From: Polycyclovorans sp.
Lineage (GTDB): Bacteria > Pseudomonadota > Gammaproteobacteria > Nevskiales > Nevskiaceae
Reading direction: 5' to 3'
NCBI GenBank assembly: GCA_002706265.1
Contig: PAKU01000006.1
Coordinates: forward strand, 1-64,000
Length of the DNA: 64,000 nucleotides
Shown here: positions 16,232 through 27,014 of the stretch, piece after piece
Layout: every line of letters starts with the position of its first letter
Position numbering within the stretch: position 1 is the first letter of the stretch
The notes under the pieces: generated by a model
Told to the model about the DNA's origin: nothing
The model's database searches: none
The model's input: the letters and a program-made list of their open reading frames with translations, nothing else
Translations under genes and position numbers: made by a program

Positions 16232-17428
16232 ATGATGTCGATCAGTCGCGATGTATTCGATACGGTCATGGTGCCGAACTACGCCCCTTCCGCCATCATT
16301 CCGGTGCGCGGTGAAGGCGCGCGCTGGTTTGACCAGAATGGTCGCGACTATCTCGATTTTGCCGCGGGCATTGCCGTCAATACGCTAGGACACGCGCATC
16401 CCGCACTGGTTGCAGCGATCACCGAGCAGGCGCAGAAGCTGTGGCACGTGTCCAACGTGCTGACCAATGAGCCGGCCTTGAAGCTGGCGCAGAAACTGGT
16501 GGCCAACACCTTTGCCGAGCGCGTGTTCTTCTGTAATTCCGGCGCCGAGGCCAATGAGGCGGCATTCAAGCTGGCGCGCCGCGTGGGCAACCTCAAAGAC
16601 CCGGGCAAGAACCGCATCGTGGCGTGCATCAACGGCTTTCATGGCCGCACCCTGTTCACCGTGAGCGTTGGCGGGCAGCCCAAGTACGCGCAGAGCTTCG
16701 AGCCGCTGCCCGGCAATATCGAACACGTGCCGTTCAACGACGTGGCGGCGCTGGAAGCGGCCATGGGTCCGGACGTCTGCGCCTTCGTGGTCGAGCCGAT
16801 CCAGGGTGAAAGCGGCGTCATGCCCGCTGCTCAGGCTTATCTGCAACGCGCCCGTGAACTGACCACCCGGCACGACGCCCTGCTGATTTTCGATGAAGTG
16901 CAGACCGGCAACGGCCGCACCGGGCATCTGTATGCCTATCAGCATTTCGGCGTGGTGCCCGACGTGCTCAGCACCGCCAAGGGCCTGGGCGGCGGCTTCC
17001 CGATTGGCGCCATGCTGACCACCGACGCGCTGGCGCAGACCCTGCAGCCCGGCACCCACGGCTCGACCTATGGCGGCAATCCGCTGGGCTGCGCCGTGGC
17101 CGGCGCGGTGCTCGACGAAGTGCTCAAGCCGGCACTGCAGGCCAACGTGCAGGCCCGTCACCGGCAGCTGGTCGCCGGCCTTGCCAGCCTGCAGCACGAC
17201 TTCGGCCTCTGGACGTCGGTGCGTGGACTGGGCTTGCTGATCGGCGCGGTGCTGGCCCCGGGCCGGACCGCCGCCTCGCTGGTCGCCGCCGGCCTGGAGG
17301 CCGGGGTCTGGATGCTGCAGGCCGGCCCCGAGGTGCTGCGCTTTGCGCCGCCGCTGAACATCACCGAGGCCGAAATGGCAGAAGGTCTGGCCCGCCTGCG
17401 TGTGGCCTGCAAGGTCGTTCAGGGTTAG
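16232..17428 (+). CDS. argD: Acetylornithine aminotransferase
   Basis: A 398-aa class III PLP aminotransferase that converts N-acetylglutamate semialdehyde to N-acetylornithine in arginine synthesis; it may also act in lysine synthesis. It shows FCNSGAEANEAAFKLAR, IFDEVQTGNGRTG and the PLP-binding Lys in LSTAKGLGGGFPIGAM. Two consecutive ATGs occur; GAGG lies 5 nt before the first and 8 nt before the second, so either may serve. It is transcribed away from lexA, and the 92-base gap up to the LexA boxes holds its promoter. It is convergent with the efflux operon; 17429-17631 contains no recognisable gene. Confidence 0.94.
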   Translation: MMSISRDVFDTVMVPNYAPSAIIPVRGEGARWFDQNGRDYLDFAAGIAVNTLGHAHPALVAAITEQAQKLWHVSNVLTNEPALKLAQKLVANTFAERVFFCNSGAEANEAAFKLARRVGNLKDPGKNRIVACINGFHGRTLFTVSVGGQPKYAQSFEPLPGNIEHVPFNDVAALEAAMGPDVCAFVVEPIQGESGVMPAAQAYLQRARELTTRHDALLIFDEVQTGNGRTGHLYAYQHFGVVPDVLSTAKGLGGGFPIGAMLTTDALAQTLQPGTHGSTYGGNPLGCAVAGAVLDEVLKPALQANVQARHRQLVAGLASLQHDFGLWTSVRGLGLLIGAVLAPGRTAASLVAAGLEAGVWMLQAGPEVLRFAPPLNITEAEMAEGLARLRVACKVVQG

Positions 17429-17631
17429 CCCGCGCGGCGGCAAAAGGCGGACCTTATCCGTCTGCGCCACCTGACGTCCGAACCGGCGAACAGGCCGAGA
17501 GCGCCTGTGCCTTTCTGGCAAAGCGCAAGCCTGATCAGTTCGTTTCGCTGAAGCGCAGCACGGCGTGGCAGCAGTCTTGCGTGGGCGGCGGCTGGCATGC
17601 CGAATCCGCGGGGGCGGCAGGACTTCGCCTG

Positions 17632-19095
17632 CTACCGCCCGGCGGTGGCTCTGACCAGGGTCTGCTCGTTCCAGCCGCCGCCGAGTGCCTTGTAAAGCGT
17701 CACCAGATTCTGCAGCCGCGCGAGCCGGGTGGAGAGGTAGGCCTGCTGCGCCGAATACAGAGAGCGCTGCGCATCAAGCACGGCGAAGTAGCTGTCGACG
17801 CCGGCGCTGAAGCGCATCTCGGCGAGCCGGTGGCTGTCCTGGGTCGCCTCGACCAGGGCCTGCTGGGCCGCGAGCTGCTCGTCCAGCGTGCCCCGCGCGA
17901 CCAGCGCGTCGGCCACCTCGCGAAATGCGCTCTGTATTGCCTGCTCGTAGCGAGCGATGTCGATGTTCCTGAGGACCTCGGCGAGTTCGAGGTTGGCACG
18001 GTTGGCGCCCCCAGTGAAGATTGGCACCGTGATCGACGGCACGAAGCTCCAGGCGCTCGAGCCGCTGTCGAACAGCCCGTCCAACTCCGTGCTCATGGTG
18101 CCGTAGCTGCCGGTCAGCGTGATGCGTGGAAAGAAGGCGGCGCGTGCCGCGCCGATGTTGGCATTGGCGGCGATCAGGCGGTGTTCCGCGGCGCTCACGT
18201 CGGGACGCTGCGTCAACACCTCGGACGGCACGCCGGCCGGAAGCTCGGTCAGCAGTTGCTGTTCGTCCAAACTTTTCGGGGCGGGCAGATCGGCTGGCAG
18301 CGCCGGCACGCCCAGCAGCAGCAGCAGCGCGTTGCGGTCCTGCTGGACCAGGCGCCGGAACCGCGCGAGGTTGACACGCGCGGTCTCCAGCGTCGTCTGC
18401 GCCTGGCGCAGGTCTACGGCGCTGGCGGTCTCGGCCTCAAAGCTGCGCTGCGTCAGCTCGTAGGACGCCTGCTGACTGGTGAGGGTGTCGGCGGTCATCT
18501 CGAGCAGTGCCTGGTCGGTGCGTTCGCTGAGGTAGGCGCTGGCCACCTCGGCCACCAGCGCGATCTGCACGCTGCGCCGGGTCTCCTCGACACTCAGGTA
18601 CTGCTGCAGCGCGGCGTGACTCAGGCTGCGAACGCGGCCGAACAGGTCGAGTTCATAGGCGGTGATGCCCAGGTTGGCGCTGTAGGTGTGAGTGGTGCTG
18701 GGCTGACCGGGAACCGTGAGCGCGTCCGGCAGGCCCTGCGCCGTTTCGGAAGCGCTGGCATCGACCCCAGGCAGCAACTCGGAGCGCTGGATCCGGTAGC
18801 GCGCGCGCGCCGCTTCGATGTTGAGCACGGCCACGCGCAGGTCGCGGTTGTTGTCCAGCGCGATCTCTATCAGTCTCTGCAGGCGCACGTCGGAAAAGAA
18901 GTCGCGCCAGCCTATGTCGGCGGTTGCGGTTGCGGTTGCGGTTGCGGCTGCGGTTTGCGGGTCAACCGGCGCCGGGGAGGGCTGTGGGAAAGCCGCGACG
19001 ACCGGGGCATCGGGCCGTTCGTAGGGCGGCTCCAGCGCGCAGGCGGTCAGTGTGGCCACTGCGGCGATGGCACTGAGCATTCGGATCGGCTTCAT
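17632..19095 (-). CDS. OprM/TolC-like outer-membrane efflux lipoprotein
   Basis: A 487-aa outer-membrane factor of the NodT/OprM family. It has a lipoprotein-type signal (TLTAC), two outer-membrane efflux repeats, and typical segments such as [13 protein letters not shown] and [14 protein letters not shown]-like near the C terminus. It should form the exit channel for the RND pump encoded immediately upstream. Its ATG overlaps the RND stop (ATGA) and GGAGGA stands in front. A hexanucleotide repeat lengthens its N-terminal linker. Confidence 0.93.
   Translation of the reverse strand: MKPIRMLSAIAAVATLTACALEPPYERPDAPVVAAFPQPSPAPVDPQTAAATATATATADIGWRDFFSDVRLQRLIEIALDNNRDLRVAVLNIEAARARYRIQRSELLPGVDASASETAQGLPDALTVPGQPSTTHTYSANLGITAYELDLFGRVRSLSHAALQQYLSVEETRRSVQIALVAEVASAYLSERTDQALLEMTADTLTSQQASYELTQRSFEAETASAVDLRQAQTTLETARVNLARFRRLVQQDRNALLLLLGVPALPADLPAPKSLDEQQLLTELPAGVPSEVLTQRPDVSAAEHRLIAANANIGAARAAFFPRITLTGSYGTMSTELDGLFDSGSSAWSFVPSITVPIFTGGANRANLELAEVLRNIDIARYEQAIQSAFREVADALVARGTLDEQLAAQQALVEATQDSHRLAEMRFSAGVDSYFAVLDAQRSLYSAQQAYLSTRLARLQNLVTLYKALGGGWNEQTLVRATAGR
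18921..18956. repeat. Hexanucleotide tandem repeat inside the OprM-like gene
   Basis: Four perfect CGGTTG units (18921-18944) are followed by CGGCTG and CGGTTT. On the coding strand this gives alternating Ala-Thr dipeptides just after the mature lipoprotein N terminus. Slippage would change linker length without shifting the frame. Confidence 0.85.
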
Positions 19096-22000
19096 TGTGA
19101 ACGCTCCTCCACCTGTGTATCCGCGGGTGCCGGGCTGCCGTGCATCCGTACCTTGCCGCGCTCGACCAGCCGGCGGACCCAGACGAAGAACACCGGCACG
19201 AATAAGACCGCCAGCACGGTTCCGCCCAGCATGCCGCCGATGACGCCGGTACCGATGGCATTCTGGCCGCCCGAGCCGGCGCCGGTCGAGATGGCCAGCG
19301 GCAGCACGCCCAACATGAACGCAAGCGAGGTCATTAGGATCGGGCGCAGGCGCTGGCGCGCAGCTTCCACCGTTGCTTCGATCAGCCCCATGCCCTGCTC
19401 GTAATTGGCCTTGGCGAATTCGATGATGAGAATGGCGTTTTTCGCCGACAGGCCGACGGTGACCAGCAGACCCACCTGAAAGTAGACGTCGTTGTCGAGG
19501 CCGCGCATCAATGTCGCCAACACCGCACCGAGCACGCCCAGCGGCACGACCAACATCACCGACAGCGGGATCGACCAGCTTTCGTAGAGCGCCGCCAGGC
19601 ACAGGAACACCACCAGGATCGAGATCGCGTACAAGGCCGGGGCCTGGCCGCCGGCCCGTCGCTCCTCGAAAGAAAGACCGGTCCACTCATGGCCGATGCC
19701 CGCCGGCAGCTTTGCGATCAGCGATTCGACTTCCTGCATTGCCGCGCCGGTGCTGTAGCCCTGCGCCGGCTCGCCAAGAATCTGCGCAGAAGGGATGCCG
19801 TTGTAACGCTCGAGCTTGGGTGAGCCGTAGACCCAGCGCCCGCTGGAAAACGCCGTGAACGGCACCATCTCTCCCGCCGAGTTGCGCACGTACCACTGCC
19901 CGAAGTCTTCGGGACTCATGCGTGACGGCGCATCGCCCTGAACGAAAACCCGCTTGACGCGACCGCGGTCGATGTACTGGTTGACGAACACGGATCCCCA
20001 TGCGGCAGACAGCGTGTTGTTGATGTCGTTGACCGTCAGGCCGAAGGCGCTGGCCTTCTCCCAGTCGATATCGACCTTGTACTGAGGTTCGTCGGACAGG
20101 CCGTTGGGGCGGGTGGCGGCCAGCGCCGGGCTCTGCGCCGCCATGCCCAGCAGCTGGTTGCGGGCGTTCAGGAGTTTTTCGTGGCCGAGTCCACCCCTGT
20201 CCTGTAACACCACGTCGAAGCCGGTGGCGGTGCCCAATTCCATGATGGCCGGCGGGGCGACCGCGAAGACTTTTGCATCGCGATAGCCGGAGAAGTGCTC
20301 CGTGGTACGGCTGGCGAGCGCCTGTACGCGGTTGTGCGCGCCCGGGCGCTCTGCCCAGTCCTTGAGCCGGACGAAGGCCATGCCGGCATTCTGGCCGCGG
20401 CCGCTGAAGCTGAAGCCGCTGACCGTGAACACCGACTCGACGATCTCGCCCTCCTCGTTGAGCAGGTAGTCCCTCGCCTGCGCCAGCGCCGCCTCGGTGC
20501 GGCTGCTGACCGCTCCCGGCGGTGCGGTGACCAGGAGGAACATCAGGCCCTGGTCCTCATCGGGCAGAAACGCGGTCGGGATGCGCGTGTAAACCCAGCC
20601 CATCGCCACCACGATGGCGAGGTAAATCACCATGCCGCGACCAGCGCGCTGCACCATACGCTGCACGCCGGACTGGTAGCGGCGGTTGCTGGCATCGAAG
20701 CCACGGTTGAAGGCGCCGAAGAAGCCGCGCCGCGGCGCGTGACCGCCGTGCGCGGAGGGCTTCAGGACCGTCGAGCACAGGGCCGGTGTGAAGATTAGCG
20801 CGACCAGCACCGACAGCGCCATCGCCGAAATGATGGTGATCGAGAACTGGCGGTAGACCACGCCGGTCGAGCCGCCGAAGAAGGCCATCGGCAGGAACAC
20901 CGCCGACAGCACCAGGCCGATGCCGATCAGCGCGCCGGTGATCTGCCGCATCGACTTGCGCGTCGCCTCTTTCGGCGACAGGCCTTCCTCGGCCATCACG
21001 CGTTCGACGTTCTCGACCACGACGATGGCGTCGTCCACCAGCAGGCCGATCGCCAGCACCGTGGCGAACATGGTCAGCGAATTGATCGTGAAGCCGGCCG
21101 CGGCGAGCACGGCGAAGGTGCCGAGCAGCACCACCGGAACCGCGATGGTGGGGATGAAGGTGGCGCGCAGGTTCTGCAGGAACAGGTACATCACCAGGAA
21201 GACCAGCACCACGGCCTCGAACAGCGTCTTGACCACTTCCTCGATCGACAGGCGCACGAACGGTGTGGTGTCGTAGGGGTAGACGACGTCCAGGCCCTGG
21301 GGGAAGTTCGGCCGTAGCTGCTCGATGGTCGCGCGCACGGCATCGGCGGTATCGAGGGCGTTGGCGCCGACCGCCAGGCGGATGGCGATGCCCGATGCCG
21401 GCTGGCCGTTGTACAGCGCATTAATCGACTCGGACTCGCCACCCAAGGCGACGCGTGCGACGTCGCGCAGGCGCACCTGCGCACCGTCGGCGCTGACGCG
21501 CAGCAGAATGTTTTCGAAGTCCTCGATGGTCTGCAGGCGCGTCGGGCCGATCACCGTGGCATTGAGCTGCTGGCCTTCGACCTGCGGCTTGCCGCCGATC
21601 TCGCCGGACGAGATCTGCACGTTCTGCGCACGGATCGCGGCGACGACATCCACCGGGGTGAGCGAATAGCTGTGCAGCCTCGCCGGATCCAGCCAAATGC
21701 GCATCGCGTAGGCCGAGCCGAACACCTGGTAGTCGCCCACGCCCGGCGTGCGGCTGAGCGGATCCTGCACCGTGGAGACGACGAAGTCCGAGATGTCGCT
21801 GCGGTTCATGCTGCCGTCGGTGGAGACGAAACCGACCACCATCAGGAAGTTGCGCGTCGCCTTGGCCACGCGCAGGCCCTGCAGCTGGACCTCCGTGGGC
21901 AGCTGCGGCGTGGCCAGCGAGAGCTTGTTCTGCACCTGCACCTGCGCGACGTCCGGATCGGTCCCCTGCTCGAAGGTCAGGGTGATCGCCAGGGTGCCGT

Positions 22001-22253
22001 CCTTGTTGCTCTCCGACGAGAAGTACAGCAGGTTGTCGAGCCCCGACATCTGTTGTTCGATGACCTGGGTCACCGTGTTCTGCACGGTTTCGGCCGAGGC
22101 GCCGGGATAGTTGCCGGTGATGGCGATCGATGGCGGCGCGATCGCCGGGTACTGCGCCACCGGCAGCGTGCGGATCGACAGGAGACCCAGCAGCATGATT
22201 ACGATGGCGATCACCCAGGCGAAGATCGGGCGGTCGATGAAGAAGTTGATCAT
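19092..22253 (-). CDS. RND (HAE1) multidrug efflux pump, AcrB/MexB type
   Basis: A 1053-aa inner-membrane proton/drug antiporter. It begins [20 protein letters not shown], has twelve predicted membrane helices with two large periplasmic loops, and carries the TM4 acidic pair in [19 protein letters not shown]. Length and sequence are those of hydrophobe/amphiphile efflux-1 pumps. The genes run MFP-RND-OMF with 4-bp overlaps, so the whole tripartite system is made together. Substrates cannot be inferred from sequence alone. Confidence 0.96.
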   Translation of the reverse strand: MINFFIDRPIFAWVIAIVIMLLGLLSIRTLPVAQYPAIAPPSIAITGNYPGASAETVQNTVTQVIEQQMSGLDNLLYFSSESNKDGTLAITLTFEQGTDPDVAQVQVQNKLSLATPQLPTEVQLQGLRVAKATRNFLMVVGFVSTDGSMNRSDISDFVVSTVQDPLSRTPGVGDYQVFGSAYAMRIWLDPARLHSYSLTPVDVVAAIRAQNVQISSGEIGGKPQVEGQQLNATVIGPTRLQTIEDFENILLRVSADGAQVRLRDVARVALGGESESINALYNGQPASGIAIRLAVGANALDTADAVRATIEQLRPNFPQGLDVVYPYDTTPFVRLSIEEVVKTLFEAVVLVFLVMYLFLQNLRATFIPTIAVPVVLLGTFAVLAAAGFTINSLTMFATVLAIGLLVDDAIVVVENVERVMAEEGLSPKEATRKSMRQITGALIGIGLVLSAVFLPMAFFGGSTGVVYRQFSITIISAMALSVLVALIFTPALCSTVLKPSAHGGHAPRRGFFGAFNRGFDASNRRYQSGVQRMVQRAGRGMVIYLAIVVAMGWVYTRIPTAFLPDEDQGLMFLLVTAPPGAVSSRTEAALAQARDYLLNEEGEIVESVFTVSGFSFSGRGQNAGMAFVRLKDWAERPGAHNRVQALASRTTEHFSGYRDAKVFAVAPPAIMELGTATGFDVVLQDRGGLGHEKLLNARNQLLGMAAQSPALAATRPNGLSDEPQYKVDIDWEKASAFGLTVNDINNTLSAAWGSVFVNQYIDRGRVKRVFVQGDAPSRMSPEDFGQWYVRNSAGEMVPFTAFSSGRWVYGSPKLERYNGIPSAQILGEPAQGYSTGAAMQEVESLIAKLPAGIGHEWTGLSFEERRAGGQAPALYAISILVVFLCLAALYESWSIPLSVMLVVPLGVLGAVLATLMRGLDNDVYFQVGLLVTVGLSAKNAILIIEFAKANYEQGMGLIEATVEAARQRLRPILMTSLAFMLGVLPLAISTGAGSGGQNAIGTGVIGGMLGGTVLAVLFVPVFFVWVRRLVERGKVRMHGSPAPADTQVEERSQ

Positions 22254-23437
22254 TTAGTGTGCTCCGCGGCAGCAGTCGATGCCGTCGCTGGCGCCGCGTC
22301 TGCCGCGCGCTCGATGGCTTTGACTTCCGCGTCCGCTGTGACCTTGAGCACGCCCTCGACAATCACGCGTTCTCCGGGCTCAAGCCCTTCCGTGACCAGC
22401 CATTGATCGCCGATGGTGCGCTCGGTCTTGAAGACGCGTGTCTCGACCTTGTTTTGGTCATTGACCACCATCGCGGTCGCCTCACCGCGCGGCGTGCGCG
22501 TCACCGCCTGCTGCGGCACCAGAATCGCGGACTCCACGACGGCTTCCTGGACGGTCTGGTGCACGAACATGCCGGGCAGCAACAACCGCTGCGGGTTCGG
22601 ATAGACGGCGCGCAACGTCACCGAGCCGGTGTTGGGGTCGACCTCCACCTCGGAGAACTGCAGTTTGCCAGGATGTTCGTAAAGACCGACATCCTCCAGC
22701 CTGAGCCTGACCTCGGCCTGCTGCTCGCCGACGCTCTTGATCTGACCGCTGGCCAGCTCACGTTGCAGACGCAGCAGGGTCCTGCTGGGTTGCGTGGCGT
22801 CGACGTAGATTGGATCGAGCTGCTGGATCGTTGCCAGCGCGGTGGCTTGACGCGCCGTTACCAGTGCGCCCACGGTCACCGCGGAACGGCCGATGCGCCC
22901 CGAGATCGGCGCCAGCACTTTGGTATAGCGCAGATTGATGCGCGCGGTTTCGAGCTGGGCCTCGGCCCTGAGCTTGGCCGCGACCGCATCGTCATAGGTC
23001 TGCCGGCTGATCGCGTTGGCATCGATCAGGAGCTGGTAGCGCTCGGCCAGTCCGGCGGCGGCGGCGGCATCCGCCTTGGCGCTTTTGTAGGCGGCCTCGT
23101 AGAGCGCCGGGTCGATCTGGTAGAGCGGCTGGCCGGCCTTGACCTCGGCACCCTCGGTGAACAGGCGCTTGAGAATGATGCCATCCACCTGTGGCCGGAC
23201 CTCGGCGATGTGGTAGGCCGTGGTGCGGCCCGGCAGTTCGGTGGTCAGCTGCACGGTCTGCGCCTTGAGCGTGACCACGGTGACCTCGGGTGGCGCCGCC
23301 GCCGGGGCGGGCGGCGCTTCACCGCCGCAGGCGGTCGCCAGCAGCGTGATTGCGACGGCCGCCAGGGTGCCGAGATTTCGGCAAGCCGCTGCGGTTGGGG
23401 CTTCGATCGGGGACATGGCCTTGGAATCCGTAGACAT
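22250..23437 (-). CDS. RND periplasmic adaptor (MFP, AcrA/MexA type)
   Basis: A 395-aa membrane-fusion lipoprotein. The signal ends at LLATACGG (probable lipidated Cys). Then come the half-lipoyl segments ([29 protein letters not shown] and [20 protein letters not shown]-type), a coiled-coil hairpin, beta barrel and membrane-proximal domain. It joins the RND pump to the outer-membrane channel. I took ATG 23437; an in-frame TTG at 23455 and ATG at 23413 are alternatives. It is divergent from tetR across a palindromic operator and is probably repressed by that protein. Confidence 0.93.
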   Translation of the reverse strand: MSTDSKAMSPIEAPTAAACRNLGTLAAVAITLLATACGGEAPPAPAAAPPEVTVVTLKAQTVQLTTELPGRTTAYHIAEVRPQVDGIILKRLFTEGAEVKAGQPLYQIDPALYEAAYKSAKADAAAAAGLAERYQLLIDANAISRQTYDDAVAAKLRAEAQLETARINLRYTKVLAPISGRIGRSAVTVGALVTARQATALATIQQLDPIYVDATQPSRTLLRLQRELASGQIKSVGEQQAEVRLRLEDVGLYEHPGKLQFSEVEVDPNTGSVTLRAVYPNPQRLLLPGMFVHQTVQEAVVESAILVPQQAVTRTPRGEATAMVVNDQNKVETRVFKTERTIGDQWLVTEGLEPGERVIVEGVLKVTADAEVKAIERAADAAPATASTAAAEHTK

Positions 23438-23534
23438 GACAAGTGGATTGGCCAAACCACCGGGGTCGTGCTCGGGGGCGTTTGCGGCACCTGGGGTGAC
23501 GCATGCTCAGGAGACGGCAGTTAGGTGGTTTGAT

Positions 23535-23552
23535 AGAATAAGCGTTCATTCT
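23535..23552. promoter_or_regulatory. Palindromic operator between efflux operon and TetR gene
   Basis: AGAATAAGCGTTCATTCT is an 18-bp imperfect palindrome (7 of 9 positions per arm match, AGAAT/ATTCT ends exact). It lies in an AT-richer patch about 98 bases from the MFP start and 55 bases from the TetR start, as expected for the binding site of a divergently encoded TetR-type repressor. Confidence 0.65.
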
Positions 23553-23607
23553 AAATGTGACGGCGCCTGAATGGAAGCCCGAACTTCGTATCAGGAGACC
23601 CGAGTCC

Positions 23608-24237
23608 ATGAGTAACTTTGCAAAGCCGCAGCCGTCCGAACGCAGCGAGGAGCGGTGCCGCCAGATTCTCGATGCCGCGACTGAGTGTTTCCAGCGGCAC
23701 GGCTTCCACAACGCCAGCATGGCGGTGATCTCGAAGACCGCCGGCATGAGCGTCGGCCACATCTATCACTACTTCGAGAACAAGGAGGCGATCATTCGCG
23801 CAATGGTCGAGATTCAGGCGCGGGAGCTGGTCAACAGGATGGACGAAATCCGCCGCCACCCGGACGTGCTTGTGGCGCTTGTTGAGCGGGTCGATGATGG
23901 GATGGCAAGGAATACGCTGCCCAGCAGTGCGGCGCTCAAGATCGAAGTGCTCGCCGAAGCGGCGCGCAACCCCGACATTCTCAATACCCTGTGGGCGTCC
24001 GATCGCGTGGCAATGGCGAAGCTCAAAGAGACTCTGATCGCCGCCTTTCCGCCGCTGGCCGCCGAGCCCGCGCATCTCGATGGTCGTGCCAACCTGATCA
24101 CCGCGCTGTTCGACGGGCTCGCGATCCGCGCGCTGGTCAACCCCGAGTTCGACCGCGAGGGTCTGCTCGCTGCGCTGCGGCTGACCATTCAAACGCTGCT
24201 GCGCGAGAGTCCTGTCGGCCGGTCCGGCGCGACCTGA
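23608..24237 (+). CDS. TetR-family regulator of the adjacent RND pump
   Basis: A 209-aa repressor. The N-terminal helix-turn-helix domain reads RQILDAATECFQRHGFHNAS and then VISKTAGMSVGHIYHYFENKEAII, a typical TetR DNA-binding domain; the C-terminal region should bind a ligand. ATG 23608 has AGGAGA about 10 nt upstream; a longer frame from GTG 23557 would start only 4 bases beyond the operator and is unlikely. Position suggests it represses the efflux operon and itself. The stretch 24238-24445 holds no recognisable gene. Confidence 0.92.
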   Translation: MSNFAKPQPSERSEERCRQILDAATECFQRHGFHNASMAVISKTAGMSVGHIYHYFENKEAIIRAMVEIQARELVNRMDEIRRHPDVLVALVERVDDGMARNTLPSSAALKIEVLAEAARNPDILNTLWASDRVAMAKLKETLIAAFPPLAAEPAHLDGRANLITALFDGLAIRALVNPEFDREGLLAALRLTIQTLLRESPVGRSGAT

Positions 24238-24445
24238 ATCTGGCCCATCGCGGCAGTGTCGCCTCAGCGCGTGTGATGCTTGCTACTGCTGAGCCTTCCC
24301 AGAGGAGTGCCTGTTTTGCCCTCTGCCCGGAATGAAGCCGTCAACTGAGCCCAGGTGGTTGGCGTCAGCAGACCAAATGCATTTGCACCCCGTCCACGCT
24401 CTCCGAGACAACCCGATGTGCCCGTGACGAGGGTACCCGCTCGGG

Positions 24446-25288
24446 TCAGCCCGGCCGCTGGATCAGCACCTTCTGCCCGTCGACGTCGATCACCAGGCCG
24501 CGCGGGGCAATTTCCAGCAGGCGGTGGCCCCCTTCGAGGGTGCTGCCTTCACCGAACCGCTCACCGCGGATCAGGATGAAGCGGCGCGCCGGATCGTCGT
24601 TGTACACGTGCACGTCGATGGCGTAGTCGGGAATCCGGTCGCGCACCGCGGCGGGCAGGTCGCGGCGCGGCGTCACATCACGCGGCAGTGGGGGCGGTGC
24701 GGCGGCGGGCGGCGGGGTGCTGACGGGCACTTCGGCCAGCGGCGGCAGAAACGCGGAACTGGGCGTGGGCGTCACCGCCGCCTCGTCCGCCGTTGCCTCG
24801 GTCACCACCAGTGCGGGCACCGAGGCCACGGTGGCCGACGGTGGGGTGTCCACCGGTTGCAGGGCCGGCATGGCCAGTGCATCGAGCGAGTACAGGGTTT
24901 CGGGGGTTTCGGGGGTTTCGGCGGACTCGAAGCGATCCAGCGTTGCCGGCGGCGGCGCTGCGTCAAGGGTTGCCGGTGCCGTGCTGGGGGCGGGGGCCAA
25001 GGCTGCGGTGGGCATCGGCGTGGGGGCCGCGAGTTCGGAGGCGGCCTTGCCGACGTTCGGCGCCCGTTGCCAGACCACCAGCGCCAGCAGCAACACGGCA
25101 ATCAAGATGCCCCAGAGCACGGCCAGCAGCGCGCGCTGGGAGCCGGCCGGTTTGGAGGGCTGGACGGCTGCAGCACGCGGTTCGGCACGCGGGGTGTCGG
25201 GCGGGGGCGGCTCGTCGAAAGGATTCAGCGGCTGGCCGCTGCGCCGTTCCCGGTCGGCCTTGCGCAAGGCATCAAGGAGCAGTGACAT
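24446..25288 (-). CDS. gspB: GspB-type protein (ExeB partner of ExeA)
   Basis: A 280-aa inner-membrane protein. It begins MSLLLDALRKADRERR, has one membrane helix (LLAVLWGILIAVLLLALVVW, near residue 50), a long Pro/Ala/Thr-rich periplasmic linker and a C-terminal GspB domain (YAIDVHVYNDDPARRFILI ... GLVIDVDG). In Aeromonas the ExeA-ExeB complex remodels peptidoglycan so that the type II secretin can assemble. ATG 25288 lies inside the 3' end of exeA (17-bp overlap). The linker contains a short 9-bp repeat near 24897-24923. No other type II secretion genes are in the window. Confidence 0.9.
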   Translation of the reverse strand: MSLLLDALRKADRERRSGQPLNPFDEPPPPDTPRAEPRAAAVQPSKPAGSQRALLAVLWGILIAVLLLALVVWQRAPNVGKAASELAAPTPMPTAALAPAPSTAPATLDAAPPPATLDRFESAETPETPETLYSLDALAMPALQPVDTPPSATVASVPALVVTEATADEAAVTPTPSSAFLPPLAEVPVSTPPPAAAPPPLPRDVTPRRDLPAAVRDRIPDYAIDVHVYNDDPARRFILIRGERFGEGSTLEGGHRLLEIAPRGLVIDVDGQKVLIQRPG

Positions 25289-26960
25289 GGGCCGGGGGCT
25301 CCAGATTGGGCGTGGCGGGCAACCCTTGGGTGAGGACGATGAGGGTTTGCGAGCCCACCACGCCATCGACCTGTAATTGCTTCTCGGACTGGAAGCGGCG
25401 CACCCGGCGGGCCATGTCGGCATCGAAGCGGCTTGGCGCAGGGCGGGCATCTTCGCCCAGCAGGGTGGTGAGCCGCTCGTGCAGCCAGACCAGGTCTTCA
25501 CCCTGGGTGCTGCTGTCGAGCCGGCGTGATTCGGTGGGCCGGGCGAACAGGGTCAGGAACGCACCGGGGGCCAGAATCTCCAGGGTCTCGCGGTCCACGG
25601 CAATGGGGCCCTCCGGGGTGAACAGGCCGGCCTCGGTGGCCGACAGCCACAGCACCAGCACGTGGCGGGTCTGATCAAGAATGCTCAGCTCGACGATGGC
25701 CGGGCGCCCCAGTTGGGTGAGCCGGGTGAAGCCGCCGGTGTCGCGGTGGCATTCATAGCCGGCGGGCTGAAGGTCCAGACACAGGGTGCTGGCCTTGGGC
25801 GGCGTCAGGGTGTCATCCCAGGTGGCGACCAGCGCGCGCAGCAGGGTGGGCAGGGGCAGCATGGCGCTGTCGAAGTCACTCAGGCCCGCAGCCTCGGGTT
25901 CAGGCAAGGGCGCCTCGGGCCCGGGGGTGATCACGGCCGGCGCGATCGGGAGCGCGCTGACCTCCACGGCAGCCCCTTCAGGCAGGGCAGGTTCGGGTGG
26001 TGGCGAGACAAACAATGCCGGCATGCAACTGCGCAGCAACAGGACCGAGGCCAGCAGCAGCGCGATGACCGGCAGGGCGCGTTCCAGCCACGGCAACCAG
26101 GCGCGGCGCGCCGCCGCTGCGCCGGGGCGGGCGGGGGGCGTTGTCTTGCAGTGCGGGTGTCCAAGCGCTTCTTCGGCTGCGCGGGATACCAGCTCGCTGT
26201 CGATCTGCAGCCGGTGCTCGGCGTAGGCGCCGATCAACGCGCGGTCGGCAATAACGTTGATCAGGCGTGGGGTGCCGCCACTTTCGTGGTGCAGAGTGGC
26301 CAGTGCCTCGGGGGTGAAAATGGGTCCGCGCGCGCCGGCCACCCGCAGGCGGTGGCGGACGTACTCGGCGGTCTCGTTGGCCGCCAGTGGGGTGAGGTGA
26401 AAGCGTGCGGTGATGCGCTGCGCGAGCTGGCGCAGATCGGGCCGTGCCAGCAGTTCGTTGAGCTCGGGCTGCCCCACCAGCATGATGCGCAGCAGCTTTT
26501 CCTTGTGCGTTTCGAGGTTGGTCAGCAGGCGCACCTGCTCCAGCAGGGCGGGATCGAGGTTCTGCGCCTCGTCGATGATCAGCACCGTGCGCTTGCCGGC
26601 CGCGTGGGTCTTGAGCAGATGCGTGTTCAGGGTGCCGATCAGGGCCCGCAGGCTGTCGTCGGCGCTGGCGGCAATGCCCAGCTCGTCGCAGACCGAGGCG
26701 AGAAATTCGCGCTCCGACAGGCGGGGGTGATGCACCATCGCCACGTCGACATCGGCAATGGGCTGTGCCAGCAAGGCGCGAATGACCGTGGTCTTGCCGG
26801 TGCCCACCTCACCCGTCAACTGGACGAACCCCCCATATTGGCCGGTGCCGTAGAGCAGGTGGCCGAGGGCTTCCTGGTGCTTGGGCGACAGGTACAGGTA
26901 CGCCGGATCGGGCGTGATGCTGAAGGGCATCTCCTGTAGGCCAAAGTGCGAGAGGTACAC
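25272..26960 (-). CDS. gspA: ExeA/GspA-type AAA ATPase with peptidoglycan-binding domain
   Basis: A 562-aa membrane ATPase. The AAA domain (residues about 1-270) has Walker A GEVGTGKTT and Walker B TVLIIDEAQN, a membrane helix follows near 290-310 (ALPVIALLLASVLLL), then a periplasmic part ends in a peptidoglycan-binding fold (RRVRRFQSEKQLQVDGVVG). This is the ExeA arrangement: energy from ATP drives insertion of the secretin through the cell wall. It overlaps gspB by 17 bp and the two form an operon. Confidence 0.93.
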   Translation of the reverse strand: MYLSHFGLQEMPFSITPDPAYLYLSPKHQEALGHLLYGTGQYGGFVQLTGEVGTGKTTVIRALLAQPIADVDVAMVHHPRLSEREFLASVCDELGIAASADDSLRALIGTLNTHLLKTHAAGKRTVLIIDEAQNLDPALLEQVRLLTNLETHKEKLLRIMLVGQPELNELLARPDLRQLAQRITARFHLTPLAANETAEYVRHRLRVAGARGPIFTPEALATLHHESGGTPRLINVIADRALIGAYAEHRLQIDSELVSRAAEEALGHPHCKTTPPARPGAAAARRAWLPWLERALPVIALLLASVLLLRSCMPALFVSPPPEPALPEGAAVEVSALPIAPAVITPGPEAPLPEPEAAGLSDFDSAMLPLPTLLRALVATWDDTLTPPKASTLCLDLQPAGYECHRDTGGFTRLTQLGRPAIVELSILDQTRHVLVLWLSATEAGLFTPEGPIAVDRETLEILAPGAFLTLFARPTESRRLDSSTQGEDLVWLHERLTTLLGEDARPAPSRFDADMARRVRRFQSEKQLQVDGVVGSQTLIVLTQGLPATPNLEPPAHVTAP

Positions 26961-27014
26961 GGGTGACGGGGGCTGTGCGGTTGCGGCGGAGCGGCAGTAT
27001 AGGCCGCGTGGCCT

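Noticed and set aside
17581-19404. 607-codon plus-strand frame across the OprM-like gene
   Set aside because: It is antisense to a clear outer-membrane efflux gene and runs past its ends; composition is Gly/Gln/Arg-rich as in shadow frames.
24897-24923. 9-bp repeat (three units) in gspB
   Set aside because: It encodes a Glu-Thr-Pro linker; a common low-complexity feature of the periplasmic spacer, with no sign of regulatory use.
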